From positions 1 to 14,085 of the forward strand of contig JAOQAA010000078.1 of NCBI GenBank assembly GCA_025963815.1: a DNA stretch of 14,085 bases, written 5' to 3'. Shown piece by piece: positions 6,675 through 13,085 of the stretch. The position numbers and the translations under genes are program-made. The first letter of the stretch is position 1. Each line of letters opens with the position of its first letter. Source of the stretch: Capsulimonas sp. Lineage in GTDB: Bacteria; Armatimonadota; Armatimonadia; Armatimonadales; Capsulimonadaceae. A model generated the notes under the pieces. The model saw nothing but the letters and a program-made list of their open reading frames with translations. It was not told where the DNA came from and searched no databases.

Positions 6675-8003
6675 ATGTCCCACTCGAAACGCCTGCCGAT
6701 CCTCGGCGCCGCCGCGCTCTTTGTCACGCTCGGCGCGATTGCCTCACCCGCCTCCGCCGCAAAAGCGAAACCTAAAAATCCGTCCGCAGCGAAGCGCCCC
6801 GCCAAGGCTCCTAAAGCCTCGTCCATCAACGCATATGATGTCTTTCTGGCCGCGACCAAACTCGCTGTCGATCAACAAAAGGTCGGCTTCGCGTTATCCA
6901 AAAATCACAACAGCGGCGACCCGCTGGACCGTGTTTACACGCTGGAGGAAAAGACGCAGCTAATCCAGGAAAACGCGTCGGCGCTCGCTAAACTGCGTGC
7001 AGGCTTCGCTTACACCTACCATAATCCGCCCGTTCGGTCCTTCACGACCATGATGCCTTACTACAAAGAGTTTCGCGCCATGGGGCGGCTGCTGGCGCTC
7101 GAAGCGGATGTCGCGAACGAAAAGAAGGATACGCGAACGGCGATCAATAGCTCACTCGACGCCATTCAGCTTGGCGAGATGATCCAGCGCGACAGCCCCG
7201 TCATCGGCATGCTCGTAGGCGTCGCGTGCCAGGCGATCGGCCGGCGGCCACTGCACGACATGATCATCACGCCGGATTTTGGCGCCGATGGGACCAAGGA
7301 AGGCGCACAGCGGCTGTCACGGATTATGGCGCTGCATGTGCCTTACACGGAGATCTTGAAGATCGAAAAGCAAGCGAACATCACTAGCGCCAAGGAGCTT
7401 TACAGCCATCCTTCGATTGCCGTGCAGGCCGCCCAGACCGCCGGCGGCAGCGACGATTCCAACGGCCAGGAAGAAGCGGCGAGGCAGATGTTCGCCATGA
7501 TGCTACAGTCGGATAAGGATCAAGTCATCACGAGCTATGAGAACCAGATGGACAGCCTGATCGAACGTTACGGCCAGCCGTATGACAGCACGCTCATTCC
7601 CATCTCACGGCAAAGCGACCCACTGTCACTCTCTACATACAAGCTCATTTACGAAAGCCGCTTCAAGGACGTGACGTCGGAGATGTCCAGCCGCTGCATG
7701 ATGACGATGCTGGCGCTGCGCGCCTACTTCGCCGATCACAAATCCTACCCCGCCACCCTTCAGGCGCTGACGCCCGAGTATCTCCCACGCGTCCCCGGCG
7801 ATCCGTTTGCCCAGGATGCTCCGCTGCATTACTCCGTCACGGGAGACGGGCTGAACGGCTACAGTCTTTACAGCATTGGCCCGGATAAAAACGACGACGG
7901 CGGCAACCCGGCGGTCAACCCGTCCGCGAAGTCGGAAAATACAAAGATGATCCTTTATCCAGATTCGCTCGGCGACTTCAACGCGTTTCTGAACCACTAC
8001 TAA
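6675..8003 (+). CDS. Exported protein with helical domain and GspG-like C-terminal block, family member A
   Basis: Function unknown; first of four paralogs in this window. The 442-residue product has a Sec signal peptide (residues 1-28, probable cleavage after ASA), then a Lys/Ala/Pro-rich linker to about residue 50. NAYDVFLAATKLA (52-64) and YTLEEKTQLIQENASALAKL open a mainly helical domain containing EFRAMGRLLALEADV and SLDAIQLGEM. Compared with the others it has an insertion rich in Gln, Ser and Asp around QTAGGSDDSNGQEEAARQM. Residues 349-410 (RAYFADHKSYPATLQAL...DPF...YSLYSIGPDKNDDGG) resemble the C-terminal globular part of GspG-type pseudopilins, but without the N-terminal pilin helix. 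The tail ends SLGDFNAFLNHY. AAGGA at 6663-6667 supports the start. The NTF2-like gene follows after 26 bases and is probably co-transcribed. Likely location is outside the cytoplasmic membrane. Confidence 0.8.
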   Translation: MSHSKRLPILGAAALFVTLGAIASPASAAKAKPKNPSAAKRPAKAPKASSINAYDVFLAATKLAVDQQKVGFALSKNHNSGDPLDRVYTLEEKTQLIQENASALAKLRAGFAYTYHNPPVRSFTTMMPYYKEFRAMGRLLALEADVANEKKDTRTAINSSLDAIQLGEMIQRDSPVIGMLVGVACQAIGRRPLHDMIITPDFGADGTKEGAQRLSRIMALHVPYTEILKIEKQANITSAKELYSHPSIAVQAAQTAGGSDDSNGQEEAARQMFAMMLQSDKDQVITSYENQMDSLIERYGQPYDSTLIPISRQSDPLSLSTYKLIYESRFKDVTSEMSSRCMMTMLALRAYFADHKSYPATLQALTPEYLPRVPGDPFAQDAPLHYSVTGDGLNGYSLYSIGPDKNDDGGNPAVNPSAKSENTKMILYPDSLGDFNAFLNHY

Positions 8004-8016
8004 CGACAGCTCGGTC

Positions 8017-8021
8017 GGAGG
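8017..8021 (+). promoter_or_regulatory. Shine-Dalgarno in front of an ATA start codon
   Basis: GGAGG followed by eight bases and then ATA at 8030, where the reading frame of the NTF2-like protein begins. It is the best ribosome site nearby and no ATG, GTG or TTG lies in this frame between it and 8123. Confidence 0.6.
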
Positions 8022-8029
8022 ATACCCAC

Positions 8030-8380
8030 ATAGACATCTCCCAAATCGCGCGCGAAGTCGCCGAGATCCTCCGCCATGGCAAGTTCGGCGATGAGCTTGC
8101 CCAATACTATTCGGACGACATCGTGAGCATCGAGCCTGAGGGCGACGCCGCTGAAACCCACGGTCGCGCCGCCGTGGCTGCGAAAGTTCAGGCATGGTTT
8201 GACGAGTATGATGTTCGTTCAGTGGAAACCACCGGACCATTCGTCAACGGCAATCGAATTCTGATCGGGCTCAAAATCTCCATAACCCCTCGCGTCGGCG
8301 GGGAGCCTATTTTGTTCGAGGAAACGGCGCTTTACACCGTGGACAACGGACGGATCGTGGAGGAGTGCTTCTTCTACTGA
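8030..8380 (+). CDS. SnoaL/NTF2-like protein, copy 1, apparent ATA start codon
   Basis: A 116-residue NTF2-fold protein of the SnoaL-like type; such small alpha-beta cones bind or turn over diverse small molecules, and no substrate can be named here. It aligns without gaps in its first 33 residues with the intact paralog at 9433: GKFGDELAQYYSDDIVSIEPEG here, split as GKFGDELAQYY and SDDIVSIEPEG, against GKFEDAMNQYYSDDIVSTEP. Both end VDNGRIVEECFFY / VSDDKIVDEKFFM and both are 116 residues. The position of Met1 is occupied by ATA at 8030, with GGAGG eight bases upstream. The first conventional start in frame is GTG at 8123, which would remove the first helix and part of the fold. Either AUA is used at reduced efficiency, or a G-to-A change has recently disabled the gene. 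No in-frame stop is present, and the coding region looks otherwise conserved. Confidence 0.75.
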   Translation: MDISQIAREVAEILRHGKFGDELAQYYSDDIVSIEPEGDAAETHGRAAVAAKVQAWFDEYDVRSVETTGPFVNGNRILIGLKISITPRVGGEPILFEETALYTVDNGRIVEECFFY

Positions 8381-8394
8381 AGAATGCCGAAGAT

Positions 8395-9366
8395 TTAACG
8401 CGTATTCTCCCAAACCGGCGAACCCGTTCGGTCGATGAAATAAGAGGCGCCTTTGGTTTCCACGATCGCAAGCGGTCCCTGAAACGGAAATGCAAACAGG
8501 CTGAACTGGGGCGCAATCACAAAGGCGCCAGTCCTGTCGATGTATCCATATCCCTGATCGGTCGCCGCCGGCGCCAATCCCTCCAAGAAGGGGGCGGCGC
8601 TGGTGAAGCGCGGAGAGATCACAAACTCTCCGCCAGGGCCGATATATCCATACAAGTCCGCCGGAGCGGCGGGCGCCATTCCTTCGGCGAATTTCGCGGC
8701 GTTGCGAAATTGGGCTGGGATCACGATGTCGCCATTCCGGTCGATAAATCCAGATTTTCCGCCCTTGAGGATCAGGGCCCGGCCCTCCGAGAAAGGTCCG
8801 GCGACGGTCGCCTGGATCTCAAACGCCACGCCGCCCGTCCTGTCCAGATATTTGCACTGATTCCGAACCGCCGCCGCCGCCAGTCCCTCCGAAAACTCGC
8901 TAGGAAGCGAACCGGGCGTTTCGAAGACCGAGTTCCCTTGGGCGTCGATACAAACGTATTTCGCCGGAGCGTTATTGGTTTGAACGCAGGTCAGACCTTC
9001 ACGAAAATGCCAGGCCGCTTTGTATTGCGGGGCGATCCGAAACTCCCCATCAGCGTCGATAAAGCCCCAGTGTTTGCCGACGCGCACGGCGGCCAATCCT
9101 TCGGAGAACGATTTGGCCTCATCGAACGCCGGAGCGATCGCCACGGCGCCGGCCGCGTCCAAATACCCGACCTTGCCGTCAATCACCACGGCCACTCGTC
9201 CCTCATGATACTCGCCGAGGTAGGAATAGCTCGGAGGAACGACAACTTCCCCCTCCCCATCCATCAGCCCGAAGCGATTTTTCTCTTGGATCACATAGCG
9301 ATACAGATCGGCGTTTCTCATCGAGAGAAAATTGCTTCGAACGCGACGAAATTCCTGCTTTTTCAT
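8395..9366 (-). CDS. WG-repeat protein
   Basis: A 323-residue protein made almost wholly of about eight or nine WG (KWG) repeats of some 33-35 residues, a beta-rich module of unknown biochemical role. Clear units include GYLDAAGAVAIAPAFDEA (about 67), WGFIDADGEFRIAPQY (100), KYLDRTGGVAFEI (172), GFIDRNGDIVIPAQF (207), GYIGPGGEFVISPRF (242) and GYIDRTGAFVIAPQF (276), each followed by an F.EGLA-type strand. The fourth unit (about 139) is degenerate. There is no signal peptide or membrane segment, so it is probably cytosolic. The start lacks a good Shine-Dalgarno; Met16 is an alternative without one either. It lies on the opposite strand between the two NTF2-like genes, ending 14 bases from the first with no terminator between them, and divergent from the second by 66 bases. 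Confidence 0.85.
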   Translation of the reverse strand: MKKQEFRRVRSNFLSMRNADLYRYVIQEKNRFGLMDGEGEVVVPPSYSYLGEYHEGRVAVVIDGKVGYLDAAGAVAIAPAFDEAKSFSEGLAAVRVGKHWGFIDADGEFRIAPQYKAAWHFREGLTCVQTNNAPAKYVCIDAQGNSVFETPGSLPSEFSEGLAAAAVRNQCKYLDRTGGVAFEIQATVAGPFSEGRALILKGGKSGFIDRNGDIVIPAQFRNAAKFAEGMAPAAPADLYGYIGPGGEFVISPRFTSAAPFLEGLAPAATDQGYGYIDRTGAFVIAPQFSLFAFPFQGPLAIVETKGASYFIDRTGSPVWENTR

Positions 9367-9432
9367 GCAGTGATTCTCAGAAAAACGTCGAACTTATGTA
9401 CGTACGTTGTCTACTAACCACAGGAGAACACT

Positions 9433-9783
9433 ATGTCCGTATCAGAAATCGCACAGGGTCTGGTCGACCTTTGCAAAGCAGGCAAGTTCGAAGACGCGAT
9501 GAACCAGTACTATTCCGATGACATCGTGAGCACGGAGCCGATGGGCGACGATCCCATCTCAAAAGGCATCGCGGCCGTCAAGGCAAAAGGAGAGTGGTGG
9601 TATACGAATTTCGAAGTCCATAGCGTGGTCGTTACCGGACCGTGGGTGAACGGCGATCAATTCGTCGTCGGCTTCGAGCTGGACGTCACCAACCGCCCCA
9701 GCGGCAAGCGACAGACGATGAAAGAAGCCGCCGTCTACACCGTCAGCGACGATAAGATCGTCGACGAAAAGTTCTTTATGTGA
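9433..9783 (+). CDS. SnoaL/NTF2-like protein, copy 2
   Basis: A 116-residue NTF2-fold protein with an ATG start and a good AGGAGA ribosome site (about 9422-9427). Sequence features: N-terminal helix SEIAQGLVDLCKAGKFEDAM, then YYSDDIVSTEPMGDD, a middle strand VTGPWVNGDQFVVGFELDVT and the C-terminal strand YTVSDDKIVDEKFFM. The family often ends in an EQFFY-like strand, matched here. No signal peptide; probably cytosolic. It is the intact counterpart of the gene at 8030 and shows that the expected first codon there is a methionine. It is followed by a hairpin at 9789-9821. The ligand or reaction is unknown; such proteins may be enzymes, binding proteins or subunits of larger assemblies. Confidence 0.87.
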   Translation: MSVSEIAQGLVDLCKAGKFEDAMNQYYSDDIVSTEPMGDDPISKGIAAVKAKGEWWYTNFEVHSVVVTGPWVNGDQFVVGFELDVTNRPSGKRQTMKEAAVYTVSDDKIVDEKFFM

Positions 9784-9788
9784 CCCCA

Positions 9789-9825
9789 ATCGGAAGCGGC
9801 GCCCCTCGCGTCGCTTCCGGTTGTC
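9789..9825 (+). terminator. Probable terminator after the second NTF2-like gene
   Basis: CGGAAGCG at 9791-9798 pairs with CGCTTCCG at 9812-9819, extendable by a G-U and an A-U pair outward, with a 13-base loop. The following TTGTCATTT is a weak T-run, so termination may be partial. Confidence 0.5.
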
Positions 9826-9848
9826 ATTTCCGCACAAGGAACCGATCC

Positions 9849-10436
9849 ATGATTTCACCGTGCGCCAAAGCGCTGACTGCCGCTCTCATCATTTTCTCGT
9901 CGTGCATTGCGCCAGCCGCGACTTCAAAGCATTCCCACAAAAGCCATCCGGCAAGTACAACGATTTTCGACAAAACCTTTTGTTCGAACAGGCTCACGCC
10001 GCACGAGCCCGATCACATTTACGCGGATTATCGGCGCGTTTCACCGGACGGCAAGTATGTGGCTCGTGTCACGCTAGGCGACGGAGAAGTCGGATACGCG
10101 ACCGTGTATCGGAACACCGCTGGCGCGCATCCATGGGCTCACGCCAAGAAAGTCAGCCGTGAATTTGACGACATCCGCAACTGCGCCTGGCTTCCGGGGC
10201 GCCCGCACTCATTCGTCGTCGCGACCGGCGGCGCGGACTATGGCGCCGGCTACCTCGCGCTCTGGACCGGCAAAGGGCAGACGCGTTTTCTACAACGCGC
10301 CAGGGTTGAGGACGGCGAAGGCTATAGTATCCAAAGCATTTCATCCAACGGACATACACTAGTCTATCAGCACTCCGGCTCCGATCAGCATGACGTCGAA
10401 TTCCAACGAACGCACAGCCTGAATATCCCGCGATAA
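9849..10436 (+). CDS. Small secreted protein with a PD40/TolB-like motif, function unknown
   Basis: A 195-residue product with an N-terminal signal peptide (MISPCAKALTAALIIFSSCIAPAAT). Cleavage may follow APA; alternatively the FSSC stretch could act as a poor lipobox. The mature part begins with a His/Lys/Ser-rich segment. YRRVSPDGKYVARVTLGDGE recalls the SPDG.Y.A strand of PD40/TolB-type beta-propeller repeats. WLPGRPHSFVVATGG and SISSNGHTLVYQHSG look like two further blades, so this could be a small or partial beta-propeller. The open frame extends upstream to 9780, overlapping the NTF2-like stop, but AAGGAA at 9836-9841 ahead of the ATG at 9849 supports the later start. It precedes paralog B by 83 bases and may share its transcript. 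I cannot assign a role. Confidence 0.7.
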   Translation: MISPCAKALTAALIIFSSCIAPAATSKHSHKSHPASTTIFDKTFCSNRLTPHEPDHIYADYRRVSPDGKYVARVTLGDGEVGYATVYRNTAGAHPWAHAKKVSREFDDIRNCAWLPGRPHSFVVATGGADYGAGYLALWTGKGQTRFLQRARVEDGEGYSIQSISSNGHTLVYQHSGSDQHDVEFQRTHSLNIPR

Positions 10437-10481
10437 AGTCGGCGGCAACTTAATTTATGTTCCTGGGTCTCAATCATCGGA

Positions 10482-10500
10482 CGCCGATAAAATATCGGCG
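10482..10500 (+). promoter_or_regulatory. Inverted repeat in the leader or promoter of paralog B
   Basis: CGCCGATA at 10482-10489 and TATCGGCG at 10493-10500 are perfect inverted 8-mers separated by three A. The repeat lies 19 bases before the ATG at 10520 and just ahead of the GGGAG ribosome site. TAAAAT inside it could be a -10 box. It may therefore be an operator over a promoter or a hairpin in the 5' leader; the sequence cannot tell which. Confidence 0.4.
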
Positions 10501-10519
10501 CCTGGGAGATTTCACACAC

Positions 10520-11791
10520 ATGCCGGTCAACACGTCCAAGAATTTCATTCTATTCATTACAACTGTCGGCGTAATAGCGATCTTAACTCCCTCTGTATTC
10601 GGAAGCGCCGCCACGCCGGTCAAACAGAATGCAGCGCCCATCAAGTCGCATAACGCCTACGACTACTTTGTTGCCGCCGGCAAGCTGGCTCGGGAAAGCA
10701 ATCACGACGCCCAAGTCGAGCATGCGGCGGGGTGGACGCCGAAGTCAGGCGCCCCGCACACGTACACGCTTGCGGAGAAAACAGCTATTCTCAAAGCGAA
10801 TGAACCGGCGCTTGCGCTCGCTCGCCAAGGATTTTCCTATTCCTTTACGCCGCCGCCTGTCACCGATCCCATGGCGGATGGCGCCAATCGTTTCCCGATC
10901 CACGCCGAATTTCGCGGCCTAGCGCGACTGCTCCGCTTTGAATCGCAGGTACGCTCAGAAAGAGGCGACTGGGCGGGGGCGATGGAAAGCGATTTGGACG
11001 CCATTCAGCTGGGAGAAATGTCGGCGCATGGCGGCGATGTTATCACAAAACTTGTTGGCGAAGCGGTCGTGGGGCTCGGACGCGTGGGAACGTGGGATAT
11101 TGTCCCTCATCTCAGCGCGGCGCAGGCGAAACATGCCGCCGCCCGTCTCGCTGAGATTGAGAAAAATCGCGAGCCGCTGGCGAACGTGATGCGCACTGAG
11201 AAATCGAGTTCCAGGCTTATGCTGGAAAGCATGCTGACGGAGATAGAGAAACAGAAACAGAAATACAGTAAGCGCGAATTTCAAGAACAGGGCGTTAATA
11301 TCGACGCTGTCGATCCCGCCAAGCTGCGCCTCGCTCAAACGCGCGCAATGGACTATGAAATCGCGATCGCAGCCAAACCATACGACCCGAGGAGTAAAGA
11401 CATTGCCGATCCGGACCCATCGGGATTGATCTACATCCCGTCGGTGACGAAACTCAAGTTCCGGGATACATCATCGATCGCGGAGGTCGAGATGCTGCGC
11501 GCGACTCTGGGACTGCAAGTCTATCACCAAAAATTCGGACGCTATCCTGTTTCTCTGAAGCTGCTCACACCGTCGATACTCGTGAAGACGCCCATTGATC
11601 CCTTCGCCCGCAATGCGGCCTTGCGTTACCGCTTGCGGAATGGCGGCTATTTGCTGTACAGTGTCGGACCGGACACCAAAGACAACGGAGGCGCCCCCAT
11701 CAAGAATGAGGCCGCAAAAACGGATAAGGCGAAAGCGCTCGTTCCGCAGAATTCTCTCGGTGACATGGTCGCTGGCGTGAATAAAAATTAA
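10520..11791 (+). CDS. Exported protein with helical domain and GspG-like C-terminal block, family member B
   Basis: Paralog of the genes at 6675, 11821 and 13086; function unknown. The 423-residue product has a hydrophobic signal segment (about 8-28, FILFITTVGVIAIL) followed by FGSAA, a probable cleavage region. NAYDYFVAAGKLA starts at residue 45. Helical-domain motifs: YTLAEKTAILKANEPALALA, EFRGLARLLRFESQV, SDLDAIQLGEM. The GspG-like block runs up to residue 391 (YHQKFGRYPVSLKLLTPSIL, IDPF, YLLYSVGPDTKDNGG) and is followed by exactly 32 residues ending SLGDMVAGVNKN. The frame extends back to 10457, but that ATG has no ribosome site and the extension would precede the signal peptide by 21 residues. 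GGGAG at 10504-10508 supports 10520, with a somewhat long 11-base spacing. It heads a run of three tandem paralogs, with 29 bases to the next. Confidence 0.8.
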   Translation: MPVNTSKNFILFITTVGVIAILTPSVFGSAATPVKQNAAPIKSHNAYDYFVAAGKLARESNHDAQVEHAAGWTPKSGAPHTYTLAEKTAILKANEPALALARQGFSYSFTPPPVTDPMADGANRFPIHAEFRGLARLLRFESQVRSERGDWAGAMESDLDAIQLGEMSAHGGDVITKLVGEAVVGLGRVGTWDIVPHLSAAQAKHAAARLAEIEKNREPLANVMRTEKSSSRLMLESMLTEIEKQKQKYSKREFQEQGVNIDAVDPAKLRLAQTRAMDYEIAIAAKPYDPRSKDIADPDPSGLIYIPSVTKLKFRDTSSIAEVEMLRATLGLQVYHQKFGRYPVSLKLLTPSILVKTPIDPFARNAALRYRLRNGGYLLYSVGPDTKDNGGAPIKNEAAKTDKAKALVPQNSLGDMVAGVNKN

Positions 11792-11820
11792 CCATTTCTC
11801 GCTTGGCGGCAGAGGACGAT

Positions 11821-13062
11821 ATGAACACCACTACAAAATATTCGCTCGCGCTGATGTCCGTGATGATCGCGGCCGTTGTGTCGTCCGCGCGGGCGCAGGC
11901 GGGCTCCAAGCCTGCCGCCGTCACTTCCACCAACGCTTATCGATATTTTGTGGACGCGGGCGCAGCGATGGATGTCAAGGGTGATGAACTGAGCCGGGCG
12001 CTTGGGGGCGACGGCCCTGGCGCGGCGACGACCGCGTTGACGCCGGCGCAGCGTGACGATCTTGTGCGCCGAAACGCGAAAGCGCTTCGGCTGCTTCGGC
12101 AGGGTTTCGCCTTTTCGTTTACGCCTCCGCAGGGAGTGAATGGGCAAACGCCGAGCGGCTTCTTCTCGGAGATGGCGAAGTTTCGCGCTCTGGCCCGATT
12201 GCTCAGAGTGGAGGCGCAAAGTCGCGCGGCGCATGGCAATTGGGGCGGCGCAGCCAATTCAGATCTGGACGCCGTGCAGCTAGGCGAAATGTGCGTGCGC
12301 GGAGGGTCGGTCATCGCCGAACTGGTCGGAAACGCCGTGCAGGCGATCGGGCGCGTGGACTTATGGGATAAGATAGGCCATCTGAATGCCGCTCAATCAC
12401 GGCAGGCGATTGCGCGGATGGACCGGATCGCGCGTCTGCACACGCCGCTGGCGGATGTTCTCCACCAGGAAGAGCGGGAATATCTGGCGCAGCTGAAGGT
12501 GATCTTCCATCAGCCGGATTGGCGGAGCAAATTCGCCGACCAGATCATCAGCGACAAATCGGCGGTCGCTTTGCTCAGCAAGATCGATCAGAAAACGATT
12601 ACGCAGGGATACACGAGTTACATGGACAAGCTCGCCGCCGCCACGCGCCGTCCATACAGCAAGGCGCACCTGGAAGCTCTCCAGCCCTCGCTTGCTGTCC
12701 TGAGCTTCGCCGCCATCAGCGCCCCGACGGTCCTATTCGACGCCAACGCACGCACGCAGAACGCCCTGCTGCGCGCAACACTCGGCCTGCGCATCTATCA
12801 ATCCGAACACGGGCGTTACCCCAAAACCTTCGCCGCGCTCACACCCGCCATTCTGCGCACACCCGCGACCGACCCCTTCAGCGGCGCGCCGCTGCGCTAC
12901 CGTCTCAGCGGCGCCACATATGTTCTGTACAGCGTCGGCCCGGACGGGCGCGACGATCGCGGCAAAGCGATTACCGACCCGCACCCATGGTTAGAAAGGG
13001 CGCGGCATCGAGTGGATCGCAACTCGCAAGGCGACATCGTCGCCGGCGTGAATAAAGGCTGA
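11821..13062 (+). CDS. Exported protein with helical domain and GspG-like C-terminal block, family member C
   Basis: Third paralog; function unknown. The 413-residue product has a clear signal peptide (residues 1-25, KYSLALMSVMIAAVV, probable cleavage after ARA). NAYRYFVDAGAAM starts at residue 38; the usual Asp of NAYD is Arg here. Helical motifs: LTPAQRDDLVRRNAKALRLL, KFRALARLLRVEAQS, SDLDAVQLGEM. The C-terminal block has LRATLGLRIYQSEHGRYP, a pseudopilin-like helix and turn, then DPFSGAPLRYRL and YVLYSVGPDGRDDRG, followed by exactly 32 residues ending SQGDIVAGVNKG. AGAGG six bases before the ATG at 11821 supports this start over a TTG at 11803. It lies 29 bases after B and 23 before D, so the three are probably one operon. 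Closest in overall layout to member B. Confidence 0.8.
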   Translation: MNTTTKYSLALMSVMIAAVVSSARAQAGSKPAAVTSTNAYRYFVDAGAAMDVKGDELSRALGGDGPGAATTALTPAQRDDLVRRNAKALRLLRQGFAFSFTPPQGVNGQTPSGFFSEMAKFRALARLLRVEAQSRAAHGNWGGAANSDLDAVQLGEMCVRGGSVIAELVGNAVQAIGRVDLWDKIGHLNAAQSRQAIARMDRIARLHTPLADVLHQEEREYLAQLKVIFHQPDWRSKFADQIISDKSAVALLSKIDQKTITQGYTSYMDKLAAATRRPYSKAHLEALQPSLAVLSFAAISAPTVLFDANARTQNALLRATLGLRIYQSEHGRYPKTFAALTPAILRTPATDPFSGAPLRYRLSGATYVLYSVGPDGRDDRGKAITDPHPWLERARHRVDRNSQGDIVAGVNKG

Positions 13063-13085
13063 CCAAAAAGATCGAATAAGAAGCC

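Noticed and set aside
9397..9406. The TACGTACGT palindrome upstream of the second NTF2-like gene
   Set aside because: It is short and self-repeating, and is likely by chance; no second copy or promoter alignment supports an operator.
8365..9417. A 350-residue plus-strand open frame
   Set aside because: It is antisense to the WG-repeat gene, whose repeats are clearly periodic on the minus strand; the plus-strand product is Arg-rich with no recognisable domain.
12519..13055. A 178-residue plus-strand open frame inside paralog C
   Set aside because: Its product is Arg/Pro/His-rich shadow sequence, and the other frame aligns with three paralogs.
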